Source of the DNA: Clostridia bacterium
Lineage (GTDB): Bacteria > Bacillota > Clostridia > Oscillospirales > Acutalibacteraceae
Length of the DNA stretch: 64,000 bases
Assembly (NCBI GenBank): GCA_017414965.1
Contig: JAFQJL010000019.1
Location: forward strand, 62,001-126,000
Reading direction: 5' to 3'
Numbering within the stretch: the first letter of the stretch is position 1; each line of letters begins with the position of its first letter. Shown in pieces: positions 45,676 to 54,429 of this stretch. Under the pieces are notes generated by a model. That model ran no database searches, was not told where the DNA came from, and saw only the letters and a list, made by a program, of their open reading frames with translations. The position numbers and the translations under genes are program-made.

Positions 45676-46419
45676 ATGGCGTTATTGGAGATCAAAGGCA
45701 TCCGCAAATCCTTTGGCAAGGTCGAGGTGTTAAAAGGTGTCGATTTTGCCTTGGAAAAGGGCGAGGTGCTGGTCATAATCGGATCTTCCGGAAGCGGAAA
45801 GACGACGCTGCTGCGGTGTTTGAATTTCCTCGAACATCCCGACGAGGGCACCTTCCTGTTTGACGGGGAGGAGTTGTTCTCGGCTACGACCGCGTATTCC
45901 GATGCCGAGATTCGCGAAAAGCGATTGCATTTTGGACTGGTGTTCCAGCAATTTAATCTGTTCCCGCAGTATACGGTGCTTCGGAATATCACCTTAGCGC
46001 CCGATCTGTTGGAGCCGGATAAAAAGGAAGAACATCTGCAAAAAGCCAATCAGTTGCTGGAAAAGATCGGCTTGACCGATCGGGCGGACGCGTATCCGTG
46101 TCAGCTGTCCGGCGGTCAGCAGCAGCGCGTGGCGATTGCGCGTGCGCTGGCGATGGAGCCGGATATCCTGTGCTTTGACGAGCCGACCTCGGCGCTCGAT
46201 CCGGAACTGACCGGCGAAGTGCTCAAGGTTATCCGTTCGCTGAAAAGCTCGGATTCTACCATGATCGTGGTCACTCACGAGATGGCGTTTGCCCGCGACG
46301 TGGCGGATAAGGTCATCTATATGGCCGACGGTGTGATCGAGGAAGCCGGCACACCGGAGGAGGTTTTCGGGCATCCGAAATCTCCGCGACTGCAAGCGTT
46401 TCTTTCGAAAACCGAATAA
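45676..46419 (+). CDS. polar amino-acid ABC transporter, ATP-binding protein
   Basis: 247 residues, GlnQ/HisP-like. Walker A IGSSGSGKTTLLRCLNFLE, Q-loop VFQQFNLFPQYTVLRNI, ABC signature QLSGGQQQRVAIARAL, Walker B ILCFDEPTSALDPEL and the switch His in VTHEMAFARDVADKV are all present. It is the third gene of the transporter operon and is followed by a hairpin terminator. Confidence 0.96.
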   Translation: MALLEIKGIRKSFGKVEVLKGVDFALEKGEVLVIIGSSGSGKTTLLRCLNFLEHPDEGTFLFDGEELFSATTAYSDAEIREKRLHFGLVFQQFNLFPQYTVLRNITLAPDLLEPDKKEEHLQKANQLLEKIGLTDRADAYPCQLSGGQQQRVAIARALAMEPDILCFDEPTSALDPELTGEVLKVIRSLKSSDSTMIVVTHEMAFARDVADKVIYMADGVIEEAGTPEEVFGHPKSPRLQAFLSKTE

Positions 46420-46424
46420 AAACC

Positions 46425-46457
46425 AAAAGCCACCCAAATTCGTTTGGGTGGCTTTTT
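46425..46457 (+). terminator. terminator of the amino-acid ABC operon
   Basis: A 14-bp stem with a TTCG tetraloop (46425-46438 with 46443-46456), followed by T's. The 110 nt after it (46458-46568) show only short TTGTC/GACAA and GCAC/GTGC repeats, with nothing assignable. Confidence 0.9.
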
Positions 46458-46568
46458 CACGATATGCGGACAGGCTGCATAGTATGAGGTAGGAAACCCG
46501 CGCACTTGTCTGTGCGGCCGACGGACAAGACCGGTTTATATAGATCATTTTCCACAAAAACCCCATTT

Positions 46569-46603
46569 GTAAATCCCAAATGTGTTGCACATTTGGGATT
46601 TAC
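46569..46603. promoter_or_regulatory. perfect 16-bp inverted repeat overlapping the sulP promoter
   Basis: GTAAATCCCAAATGTG (46569-46584), loop TTG, and its exact complement (46588-46603). The right arm covers most of the -35 box, so a repressor operator is likely. No T-run follows, so it is not a terminator. Confidence 0.55.
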
Positions 46604-46628
46604 ATTTGCTTTCAAAAAATGGTATACT
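46599..46628 (+). promoter_or_regulatory. promoter of sulP
   Basis: TTTACA (46599-46604), an 18-nt spacer and TATACT (46623-46628), 20 nt before the start codon. Confidence 0.65.
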
Positions 46629-46647
46629 CTCTTGGGAGAGTGGGTTT

Positions 46648-48303
46648 ATGAAGAATTTTTACTTAAAACCGAAGCTGTTGGCGGTGCTTCCTGCCTACAG
46701 CAAACAGCAGTTTGTTAAGGATTTGGTGGCCGGTGTGATCGTCGCGATCATTGCGTTGCCGCTGTCGATCGCGTTGGCGCTGGCATCCGGCGTGGAGCCG
46801 GCGTGCGGCATCTACACCGCGATCGCGGCCGGTTTTGTGGTGTCGTTGCTCGGCGGCAGCCGCGTACAGATCGCCGGACCGACGGCCGCCTTTGCTACCA
46901 TCGTGGCAGGAATCGTGGCGACGCAAGGGATGAACGGTCTGTTTTTGGCGACGGTGCTGGCCGGTGTAATGCTGATTTTGATGGGCGTGTTCAAACTGGG
47001 ATCGCTTATCAAGTTTATCCCTAACACCATCACCACCGGTTTTACTGCCGGTATCGCCGTGACGATTTTCCTTGGCCAGATCAAGGATTTTCTGGGGCTG
47101 ACCTACGCCGACGGCGTCAAGCCGGTGGAAACGCTGGAAAAAGTGGAGGCCAACGTGGCCGCCCTCGGCAGTTTCAGTTGGCAGGCATTGGTGGTTGGCG
47201 CGGTGTGCTTGGCGATTTTGATTATCTACCCGAAATTTGAAAAACGCGTGCCGCCCTCGCTGATTGCGGTGGTTGTCGGCGCGTTGATGGTGGCGTTTAT
47301 TCCGGGATTTTCGGAAAACGTCTACACCATCGGTGATCTGTATACCATCCCGTCCGGCTTGCCGCAGGTGGATTTGTCGGGTGTGGATTTCAGCCTTTCT
47401 GCGATTGGCGCGGCGCTTCCTAACGCGTTTACCATTGCGATTTTGGCGGCCATCGAATCGCTGCTGTCTTGCGTGGTGGCCGACAGTATGGTTAACTCTC
47501 GTCACAACTCCAACGCAGAATTGGTCGCGCAGGGCGTGGGCAATATCGCTTCGGTGTTGTTTGGCGGCATTCCCGCCACCGGCGCGATTGCGCGGACGGC
47601 GGCTAACGCCAAAAACGGCGGTCGCACTCCGATCGCCGGTATGATTCACGCGGTGGTGCTGTTGCTGGTTTTGTTGTTTTTGATGCCGTACGCCGGTCTG
47701 ATTCCCATGCCGACAATCGCCGCGATTCTGTTTATGGTGGCATACAATATGAGCGAATGGCGCAAATTCGCTCGCATCGTCAAAACGGCACCGAAGAGCG
47801 ATACGCTGGTGATGGTCGTCACCTTTGTATTAACGGTGGTATTTGATCTGGTGGTGGCGATCGCGGTCGGTATGGTGCTGGCGCTTGTGTTGTTCCTCAA
47901 ACGAACGAGCGAGGAAACGTCGGTGTTTGGCTGGCAGTACATCGATCCCGAAACGGATGCCGAGAGTATCGAGCGTTGCGCGGTCCCCAAGGACGTGCGT
48001 GTGTACGAGATCAGCGGACCACTGTTCTTCGGCGTGGCAGATAAGATCTCGGACATCACGCTCAAGGATTATACACGCTGCTTGATCTTGCGGATGCGGA
48101 GCGTGCCGTCCCTGGATGCGACGGCGCTGGGTGCGCTCGAAACGCTCGCCAAAACCTGCGAAAAACGGCAGGTGCGCCTAATTCTGTCGCACGTCAACAC
48201 GCAACCGCTGGAGGTTATGAAAAAATCCGGTTTCTACGAACTGGTTGGCGAGCAGAATTTCTGCGAACACATTCACGAAGCTTTGGAAAAAGCCGGCAAA
48301 TAA
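46648..48303 (+). CDS. SulP family anion transporter with STAS domain
   Basis: 551 residues. About 12-14 membrane segments, starting after LPAYSKQQFVKDLVAGVIVA. SulP signatures are AGVIVAIIALPLSIALALAS and GLYTAIAAGF-like text (GIYTAIAAGF), with SRVQIAGPTAAFATIV following. The cytosolic STAS domain covers about residues 430-551 (VRVYEISGPLFFGVADKI). It transports sulfate, bicarbonate or a dicarboxylate; the substrate is not predictable. The start ATG 46648 follows TTGGGAGAG. It is alone, between its operator and a terminator. Confidence 0.92.
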   Translation: MKNFYLKPKLLAVLPAYSKQQFVKDLVAGVIVAIIALPLSIALALASGVEPACGIYTAIAAGFVVSLLGGSRVQIAGPTAAFATIVAGIVATQGMNGLFLATVLAGVMLILMGVFKLGSLIKFIPNTITTGFTAGIAVTIFLGQIKDFLGLTYADGVKPVETLEKVEANVAALGSFSWQALVVGAVCLAILIIYPKFEKRVPPSLIAVVVGALMVAFIPGFSENVYTIGDLYTIPSGLPQVDLSGVDFSLSAIGAALPNAFTIAILAAIESLLSCVVADSMVNSRHNSNAELVAQGVGNIASVLFGGIPATGAIARTAANAKNGGRTPIAGMIHAVVLLLVLLFLMPYAGLIPMPTIAAILFMVAYNMSEWRKFARIVKTAPKSDTLVMVVTFVLTVVFDLVVAIAVGMVLALVLFLKRTSEETSVFGWQYIDPETDAESIERCAVPKDVRVYEISGPLFFGVADKISDITLKDYTRCLILRMRSVPSLDATALGALETLAKTCEKRQVRLILSHVNTQPLEVMKKSGFYELVGEQNFCEHIHEALEKAGK

Positions 48304-48307
48304 AAAC

Positions 48308-48340
48308 CGTCCGATGCGAACACGCATCGGACGATTTTTT
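48308..48340. terminator. terminator between sulP and the MATE gene
   Basis: An 11-bp stem (48308-48318 with 48323-48333) around AACA, then ATTTTTTATT. The MATE gene ends within its T-run. Confidence 0.88.
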
Positions 48341-49751
48341 ATTCTGTTTGCGGGAGAACTTCGAGTTGTTTGGACTCCTCGATTTTCCGAATGATCTTTT
48401 TCACCAGAACAAAATAGCACACAACGTGAACAATGGTGGTAAATATCCACGAAAGCGCATAGGAAATGAAAAGCGATTCCATCGTGTGGAAAAGCGGGAA
48501 TACCGCCAGTACCCACAGAATTCGGATGCCGCAGACGCCGCCGATGGATACACACATCGGTGCAACAGACATACCCAGCCCGCGCAAAGCGCCGACGGCG
48601 GTATCCATCAATCCACAGATAAAATAGGGGCCGGCGATAAACCACAAGCGTGTGATACCGTGCGTAATGATCTCTTGCGGCGAAACGGCGCCGGACGGAT
48701 CCGATGTGTTGGTGTACAGCGACAAAAGCGGTTCGCGGAAACACAACACCAACGAGCTTAGTACAATACCGATCAAGGTGACGAGAAACATAGAATGCCA
48801 AAAGATCGGGACGAGTCGTTTGCTGTTTTTGGCTCCGATGTTTTGAGCCGTAAACGCTAAGCAGGTGTGCTGCATTGCGTTCATCGCGGTGTAGATAAAG
48901 CCTTCCAAATTAGCGGCAGCGGCGTTACCGGCGACAACGGCCGCGCCAAACGAGTTGACAGAGGATTGGATCAAAATGTTTGAAAGGGAGAAGATGGAAC
49001 TTTGAATGGCGGCCGGAATGCCGTTTTTCAAAATCATCCACAACTTGTCTTTGTAGATGCGTAGCTTTTTGATCTCCAAGCGGTACATATCGTGGGTTTT
49101 GACCAGACAAAGTGTGATCATCACCGCTGTGAACACAACCGAAACAACGGTCGCAATGGCCACGCCGGCCACGCCCATATGGAATACGATGACCAAAATC
49201 AAATTCAAAACGACGTTGATGATACCCGAAATGCCCAAAATAAGCAGCGGGCGTTTGGTGTCGCCGATCGCGCGTAGTACGGCGGCACCAAAATTGCAGA
49301 TCATCGAGGCGGGTGCGCCGGCAAAGTAGATGGTGAGGTATAACACCGACTGGTCGATAACCTCCGGCGGCGATTGCATCAACACAAGAGCCGGACGGGC
49401 GATCAAGATGCCGAATACGGTAATGAATACACCGCCGATTAGGCTGATGCTCATCGCGGTGTGTACAGCCTTACTCACGTTTTGACGATCGCCGGCGCCG
49501 TAATATTGCGCCACCACCACGCTGGCACCAATTGACAGACCAATAAACAAATTGGTGATGAGATTGATGAGCGACGTGGTCGAGCCGACAGCGGCCAATG
49601 CCGTGCCGCCTGCCCAACGGGCAACGACGATCACGTCGGCGGCGTTATATAGTAGCTGTAACAGGTTCGAAAGCATCAACGGGACGGCGTATTGGATCAA
49701 ACTCGGTAGAATACGCCCATTGCACATATCAATATTTCGCTGGAAAGGCAT
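48339..49751 (-). CDS. MATE family efflux transporter
   Basis: 470 residues, 12 predicted membrane helices in two MatE halves. N-terminal MPFQRNIDMCNGRILPSLIQ, then the conserved PLMLSNLLQLLYNAADVIVV opens the first half; GIPAAIQSSIFSLSNILIQS opens the second. It probably exports cationic compounds or metabolites with Na+ or H+. ATG 49751 is chosen over GTG 49760 because GAGGTG lies 6 nt upstream of it. It is convergent with sulP. Confidence 0.92.
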   Translation of the reverse strand: MPFQRNIDMCNGRILPSLIQYAVPLMLSNLLQLLYNAADVIVVARWAGGTALAAVGSTTSLINLITNLFIGLSIGASVVVAQYYGAGDRQNVSKAVHTAMSISLIGGVFITVFGILIARPALVLMQSPPEVIDQSVLYLTIYFAGAPASMICNFGAAVLRAIGDTKRPLLILGISGIINVVLNLILVIVFHMGVAGVAIATVVSVVFTAVMITLCLVKTHDMYRLEIKKLRIYKDKLWMILKNGIPAAIQSSIFSLSNILIQSSVNSFGAAVVAGNAAAANLEGFIYTAMNAMQHTCLAFTAQNIGAKNSKRLVPIFWHSMFLVTLIGIVLSSLVLCFREPLLSLYTNTSDPSGAVSPQEIITHGITRLWFIAGPYFICGLMDTAVGALRGLGMSVAPMCVSIGGVCGIRILWVLAVFPLFHTMESLFISYALSWIFTTIVHVVCYFVLVKKIIRKIEESKQLEVLPQTE

Positions 49752-49806
49752 AGCAATCACCTCACGCCTATACTATATGCCAAAACGACGGATTTTGCAA
49801 GTAAAA

Positions 49807-49846
49807 AAAGTGACAAATCCCCGTTGTTTTTTCGGAGATTTGTCAC
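49807..49846 (-). terminator. terminator of the GltD-like gene
   Basis: A 14-bp stem with one mismatch (GTGACAAATC with GATTTGTCAC, plus the inner pairs); on the minus strand it is followed by a T-run. Confidence 0.75.
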
Positions 49847-49851
49847 AGTTT

Positions 49852-51090
49852 TTACTGGTTTTCTTCGGGTGGCAGACTTTGAATGTATGCGTGCATCGCT
49901 TCGGCGACCTTTTTGCTGTGTGCCACCGCTTCGACCACCGTTCGCGCGCCGTTGACAACGTCACCGGAGGCGAAGATGCCGGGGCGGCTGGTGTGGCCGT
50001 TCTCGTCGGCGGACAGAAGTCCGCGCGTATTGGTGTTCAAGCCGCTGGTGGTGTTGACGATGGTGTTTTGCGGGCCTTGGCTGATGGAGATGATCACGCT
50101 GTCGGCGGGGTAGAGGGTATCCGTTCCCTCCACGTCGGTCAGTGTGCCGTTTTCGGCCTCGGTGACGTCGCGGAAGATCACGCCCTCGTCGACGATCTCC
50201 ACCGGCTTTTTGTTGTACTCGAATTTTACGCCCTCTAACTTGGCGTAGCTGTATTCGTATTGGCTGGCGGCAACCTCTTTGGTGATGGAGAAGCAGGTGA
50301 GATCCTCGACACCTTTGCGGAGAGCGGTGCGCGCCACGTCCATAGCGGCGTTGCCGGCGCCGATCACGATCACCTTTTTGCCCAGACGGTAACTGTCGGG
50401 ATTGTTGAGATAGTTGATACCGAAGTGCACGTGCCCAAAGGTTTCGCCTTTGATGTGCAGGGTGTTGGGCTTCCACACGCCGGTACCGATGAAAATCGCC
50501 TTGTAACCGTCGCGGAACAGATCGTCAATGCCGATCGCGCCGCCGATGTTGGTGTTGGGGCGGATTTTGATGCCTTTCATTTCCAGATGACGATACTGGA
50601 TATCGTCTAACACCGATTTCGGTAGCCGGAATTCCGGAATGCCGTACCGCAACACGCCGCCAATCTTATCCTTGCCCTCAAAAATGGTCACCTGATACCC
50701 ATAGCGCGCCAGCAGAATGGCAATGGTGATGCCCGCCGGACCGGAGCCGACGATCGCCACACGGATACCGTTAGAGGGATGCGGGCCTTTGGTCATTTTC
50801 GGGGCATAGGTGCTGGAAATGTATTGCTCAATGGTAGAAAAATGCACCGGCGCGCCCTTTTTGCCAAGCACGCAATGTCCCTCGCACTGCTTCTCGTGGT
50901 TGCAGATCAGACTGCACACGGTGGTTAGCGGATTGTTCTCAAACAATCGCCAGCCGGCTTCATCCAATTTATTCTCTTTTAGCAACCGGATGATCTCGGG
51001 GATGGGTGTGTTGATGGGGCAACCCTTTTGGCATTGCGGCACTTTGCATCCCAAGCAACGGTTGGCTTCGTCCATTACGTGTAACGCCAT
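49852..51090 (-). CDS. GltD-like NAD(P)-dependent oxidoreductase, not paired with GltB
   Basis: 412 residues. The N-terminal [4Fe-4S] region CLGCKVPQCQKGCPINTPIP and CEGHCVLGKK matches the glutamate-synthase small-subunit family. FAD site VAIVGSGPAGITIAILLARY and NAD(P) site VIVIGAGNAAMDVARTAL follow, ending with the FAD-binding ASGDVVNGARTVVEAVAHSK. There is no gltB next to it, so it may serve as an electron-transfer partner (as in PreT/NfnB-type systems) rather than glutamate synthase. ATG 51090 follows AAAGGAGAG. Confidence 0.9.
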   Translation of the reverse strand: MALHVMDEANRCLGCKVPQCQKGCPINTPIPEIIRLLKENKLDEAGWRLFENNPLTTVCSLICNHEKQCEGHCVLGKKGAPVHFSTIEQYISSTYAPKMTKGPHPSNGIRVAIVGSGPAGITIAILLARYGYQVTIFEGKDKIGGVLRYGIPEFRLPKSVLDDIQYRHLEMKGIKIRPNTNIGGAIGIDDLFRDGYKAIFIGTGVWKPNTLHIKGETFGHVHFGINYLNNPDSYRLGKKVIVIGAGNAAMDVARTALRKGVEDLTCFSITKEVAASQYEYSYAKLEGVKFEYNKKPVEIVDEGVIFRDVTEAENGTLTDVEGTDTLYPADSVIISISQGPQNTIVNTTSGLNTNTRGLLSADENGHTSRPGIFASGDVVNGARTVVEAVAHSKKVAEAMHAYIQSLPPEENQ

Positions 51091-51120
51091 GGCAGACTCT
51101 CCTTTGCGTATTCTAATCCT

Positions 51121-51149
51121 ATTATACTGTTTTTTTGTTGTTAAATCAA
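51121..51149 (-). promoter_or_regulatory. sigma-A promoter of the GltD-like gene
   Basis: Minus strand: TTGATT (51149-51144), a 17-nt spacer and TATAAT (51126-51121). Confidence 0.75.
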
Positions 51150-51171
51150 GAGTTGAACGGTGAAAAGAATT

Positions 51172-51200
51172 TTGACAAGAAAGGGAATTTGTGGTATATT
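51172..51200 (+). promoter_or_regulatory. sigma-A promoter of the Dabb-AIM24 pair
   Basis: TTGACA (51172-51177), a 17-nt spacer and TATATT (51195-51200). Confidence 0.82.
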
Positions 51201-51225
51201 GAATATGTTAGAGGAGGGGTTTTCT

Positions 51226-51519
51226 ATGGTTAAGCACGTGATTTTGTGGAAACTCAAAGAGGAACATAACACGCCGGCGGTTAAAGCCGGTATCAAGGCC
51301 GGTATCGAGGGCTTGCTCGGCAAGATTCCGGGTCTGCTGGAGATCCGCGTATACACCGATGGTCTGGCCAGTTCCAATGCGGACGTGATGCTCGATTCCA
51401 GTTTTGAAAGCGAGGAGGCGCTTCGCGCGTACGCGGTACATCCCGAGCACGTGGCGGTCGCCGATACGCTGGTGCGTCCCTTTACGGCGGGGCGCAGTTG
51501 TTTGGATTTTGAGGTGTAA
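51226..51519 (+). CDS. Dabb (stress-responsive A/B barrel) family protein
   Basis: 97 residues, a dimeric ferredoxin-like barrel: MVKHVILWKLKEEHNTPAVK, then LGKIPGLLEIRVYTDGL and FESEEALRAYAVHPEHVAVA, with the family-typical final HxxH-type stretch. The function of the family is unknown; roles in stress and small-molecule binding are suggested. GAGGAGGGG precedes ATG 51226. Followed by an AIM24 gene after 12 nt, so likely one transcript. Confidence 0.9.
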   Translation: MVKHVILWKLKEEHNTPAVKAGIKAGIEGLLGKIPGLLEIRVYTDGLASSNADVMLDSSFESEEALRAYAVHPEHVAVADTLVRPFTAGRSCLDFEV

Positions 51520-51531
51520 GGAGGAATTGAT

Positions 51532-52251
51532 ATGTTGAAGTATGCCATTGAAGGCGGCAATTTGCCGGTCGTGATCTGCTATCCCGAAGCTGGCCAGACG
51601 GTCTGTTCCGAAAGTGGCTCGATGAGCTGGATGAGCCCCAATATGCAGATGGCCACGCATTCCGGCGGGCTGAAAAAGGCGTTTGGACGTATTTTTTCGG
51701 GCGAGTCGATCTTTCTTAATGAGTACACGGCACAGGGTGGTAACGGATTGATTGCGTTTGCCTCCAGCTTCCCCGGCTCGATCATTCCGTATGAGGTGAC
51801 GCCGGGTAACGGCATTATCGTGCAAAAGACCGGCTTCCTCGCGATGGAAAAGGGGTTGGATCTGTCGGTTTATTTCCAGAAGAAGATCGGCGGCGCGCTG
51901 TTTGGCGGCGAAGGCTTTATTATGCAGAAGATCAGCGGCAATGGTCTGGTGTTTATCGAGATCGACGGTCACTGTAAGGAATACGAGTTGGGCGTCGGGG
52001 AGAGCATCGTGGTAGATACCGGCTATCTGGCGGCGATGAGCGAGACCTGCTCGATGGATATTCAGAGCGTCAAGGGCTTCAAAAACGTGTTGTTCGGCGG
52101 CGAGGGGTTGTTCCACACGGTCGTGACCGGCCCCGGTAAAGTGTACCTGCAGTCGATGCCGGTATGGCAGACGGCGCAGGCGCTGATCCCGTATCTGCCC
52201 ACCTCCTCGTCGAGTGGTGACGGCATCAAGATCAGCTTCGGTGACAACTAA
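51532..52251 (+). CDS. AIM24 family protein (TIGR00266)
   Basis: 239 residues, all beta-barrel fold. GNLPVVICYPEAGQTVCSES, GSMSWMSPNMQM, GGEGFIMQKISGNGLVFIEI and VDTGYLAAMSETCSMDI are the family markers. The role in bacteria is unknown. It is complete and ends in a normal Gly/Asp-rich tail. AAGGAGG precedes ATG 51532. Confidence 0.9.
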   Translation: MLKYAIEGGNLPVVICYPEAGQTVCSESGSMSWMSPNMQMATHSGGLKKAFGRIFSGESIFLNEYTAQGGNGLIAFASSFPGSIIPYEVTPGNGIIVQKTGFLAMEKGLDLSVYFQKKIGGALFGGEGFIMQKISGNGLVFIEIDGHCKEYELGVGESIVVDTGYLAAMSETCSMDIQSVKGFKNVLFGGEGLFHTVVTGPGKVYLQSMPVWQTAQALIPYLPTSSSSGDGIKISFGDN

Positions 52252-52259
52252 ATAACAGA

Positions 52260-52290
52260 AAAAAGCGGAGGACATCGTCCTCCGCTTTTT
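52260..52290 (+). terminator. terminator of the Dabb-AIM24 operon
   Basis: A 14-bp stem (52260-52273 with 52277-52290) around ATC, with A and T runs. Confidence 0.9.
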
Positions 52291-52301
52291 GTATGCAAAA
52301 G

Positions 52302-52333
52302 AAAAAGGTTAGGGCTTTCGCCCTAACCTTTTT
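52302..52333 (-). terminator. terminator of the sugar ABC operon
   Basis: A 14-bp stem (52302-52315 with 52320-52333) around TTTC with A and T runs, facing the preceding terminator. Confidence 0.9.
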
Positions 52334-52348
52334 GTGGTTTAGAGATAA

Positions 52349-53362
52349 TTAATAGACGGTAGCCCAGTCAGCGATGTTGTCGCCGTTGAACGCGAAGGGC
52401 GGTCCAACGATGATCTGCTGATCCGCCGGATCACCAGCCATGACTTCGTACTCGGTCTCGTTCTCAGCGGTGAACTTGGTGCCGACTTCGCCGACCTTAC
52501 CATCGAGGATGGCGTCGATCGCATAAGCCGCGCAAGAACCCACGTCGATCGGGTTCCACAGATACATGTACGGGCAAACCTTGTCGTCACCGACATAGTC
52601 CTTCATTTCGGACGGGAGACCCAAACCGGCAACCTTGATCTTGCAGCCTTCGGTGTTCTGCACGGTCTGCGCGCAAGCCAGAACGCCAACGGTGGTCGGG
52701 CAGCAGATAACTTCGAGGTTCGGATACTTGGTCATCAGGTTCTGGGTTTCGTCGGTCGACTTCTGGGACTCGTCGTCGCCATAAACGGTCTCAACCCACT
52801 TCAGTTTAGCATACTTCGCATCGCCCTCGATGATGGTCTTCATCGCCGCGATCCAGGAGTTCTGGTTGGTAGCGGTGGAGGAAGCGGACAGAACCGCGAA
52901 TTCACCTTCGCCACCGGTCATGTCATAGACGGAGTCTACCAGAACCTGCGCAACCTGCGTCACACCGGCCTGGTTGATGAACATCTGGGAACCCTTGGTG
53001 TCAGAGTCCAGCGTCACAACGGCAACACCCTTGTCGCGGGCGGCCTTCAAAGTCGCTTCGAGAGCAGCAGCGTCGTTCGCAGCGATCGCGATCGCCTTGA
53101 CGTTCTGCGCAACCAACTCGTTTACGATCGTGATCTGATCGTCAACGGAAGTGGTTTCCGGAGACTTCTCGATGCATTTCACACCCAGAGCTTCACACGC
53201 GGTCTTAAAACCAGAGACCATTCTGGACATGTAGGGGTTGCTCGCGTCTTTGCAGACGATAGCATAGGTGACATCGCCGTCACCGCCGGCAGGAGCGTCG
53301 GCACAAGCGACCAGGGAGAATGCCATCAGGACAGCCAGGAGTAGTGCGATAAGCTTTTTCAT
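52349..53362 (-). CDS. sugar ABC transporter, periplasmic-type binding lipoprotein (RhaS/RbsB-like)
   Basis: 337 residues, Peripla_BP_4 type. The N-terminal MKKLIALLLAVLMAFSLVAC is a lipoprotein signal with lipobox. The fold has YAIVCKDASNPYMSRMVSGF, then QNVKAIAIAANDAAALEATL, AVVTLDSD and VWVETVYGDDESQKST-like text (LKWVETVYGDDE). ATG 53362 is preceded by GAAAGGAAG. It is the last gene of the operon; in this family of transporters the binding protein gene often sits at one end. The context (rhaM divergent) suggests rhamnose or another deoxysugar. Confidence 0.9.
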   Translation of the reverse strand: MKKLIALLLAVLMAFSLVACADAPAGGDGDVTYAIVCKDASNPYMSRMVSGFKTACEALGVKCIEKSPETTSVDDQITIVNELVAQNVKAIAIAANDAAALEATLKAARDKGVAVVTLDSDTKGSQMFINQAGVTQVAQVLVDSVYDMTGGEGEFAVLSASSTATNQNSWIAAMKTIIEGDAKYAKLKWVETVYGDDESQKSTDETQNLMTKYPNLEVICCPTTVGVLACAQTVQNTEGCKIKVAGLGLPSEMKDYVGDDKVCPYMYLWNPIDVGSCAAYAIDAILDGKVGEVGTKFTAENETEYEVMAGDPADQQIIVGPPFAFNGDNIADWATVY

Positions 53363-53421
53363 GGGGTATCTTCCTTTCAAATTTTATTTATATGAACGCA
53401 TATTGCGTGCATACCAAAGAA

Positions 53422-54429
53422 TTATTTTTTCGCCTTGCGATTTTTGATAAGATCCCGAATGGTGGGGAAGAGCACAACGGCAATCAGCAGCGCACCGATC
53501 ACGATGCGGATGGTCTGGCCGCTCAGGTTGATCAGGCCCAGACCGTAGCGCAACAGACCGATAATGAAGATCGCGATGATCGCGCCAAGGAACGTACCCT
53601 TGCCACCGGCGGTGGAGATACCGCCGAGCACGCACATCGAGATAGCTTCCAGATCGAAGCCTTCGGCGACGTTGCTCTTCACGCTGCCGAGGCAAGCGCA
53701 GTAGAACACGGCGGCGAAGCCGCAAATGAAGCCGGTGAGCGTGAACACGAACATACGGATCTTTTCGACCTTAATGCCGGCGTAAGCGGCGGCGCGTTTA
53801 TTCTCGCCGATCGCGTACATCTGACGGCCGAATACGGTCTTGTGCATAACCAGACCGAACACCACCGCCATCACGCAGAAAACGATGAACATATACGGGA
53901 CCGGACCGACACGACCATAATACAGCTTGCTGAACCAATCAATGCTCTGCATACCGCCGGTGGAGCCGTCGCCGAGAATGCGTTCGGACAGACCGCGGAA
54001 CAGAATGTTGGTCGCCAGCGTCACGATCATCGGCGCCAGTTCGGTGAACTTGGTGAGGATCAAGCCGTTGAGCGCACCGCAGAGAATACCGGTGGCCAAG
54101 CAAGCGGCGATTCCCAACCAAATGTTGTTGGTCGCGTTGTACACGATACCCAGCACCGTAGCGGATAAGCAGACGTTGCCGCCGACCGACAGGTCGATGT
54201 CACCCAGCAGCAGGATGTAGGCCATTGGCAGGGCGATCATACCCTTGACCAAGAAACCGTTGATGCTGGTGAACAGGTTGTAGGCATCTAAGTAGTAGGG
54301 GGAGAAGCTGGCGTTCATAATGTTGACCGCGATAAAAATCAAGACCAACAACGATTCCCAGCGTAAAAGCAGATCTTTCAGGGAGCGCTCTTTCACGTGC
54401 GCAATGGTTCTTCCGGACTTAGTAGCCAT
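53422..54429 (-). CDS. sugar ABC transporter permease 1 (RhaP/RbsC-like)
   Basis: 335 residues, about nine membrane segments. GDIDLSVGGNVCLSATVLGI is the RbsC/RhaP-type conserved segment, followed by NIWLGIAACLATGILCGALN, TLATNILFRGLSERILG, and AGIKVEKIRMFVFTLTGFICG. Its start overlaps the stop of the other permease gene (ATGA at 54427-54431), so the two are translationally coupled. A small ACGCA-TAT-TGCGT hairpin lies in the 59-nt gap to the binding-protein gene. Confidence 0.9.
   Translation of the reverse strand: MATKSGRTIAHVKERSLKDLLLRWESLLVLIFIAVNIMNASFSPYYLDAYNLFTSINGFLVKGMIALPMAYILLLGDIDLSVGGNVCLSATVLGIVYNATNNIWLGIAACLATGILCGALNGLILTKFTELAPMIVTLATNILFRGLSERILGDGSTGGMQSIDWFSKLYYGRVGPVPYMFIVFCVMAVVFGLVMHKTVFGRQMYAIGENKRAAAYAGIKVEKIRMFVFTLTGFICGFAAVFYCACLGSVKSNVAEGFDLEAISMCVLGGISTAGGKGTFLGAIIAIFIIGLLRYGLGLINLSGQTIRIVIGALLIAVVLFPTIRDLIKNRKAKK

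Noticed and set aside
46663-47649. 328-codon minus-strand frame opposite sulP
   Set aside because: Arg/His/Gln-rich shadow of a clear membrane transporter on the plus strand.
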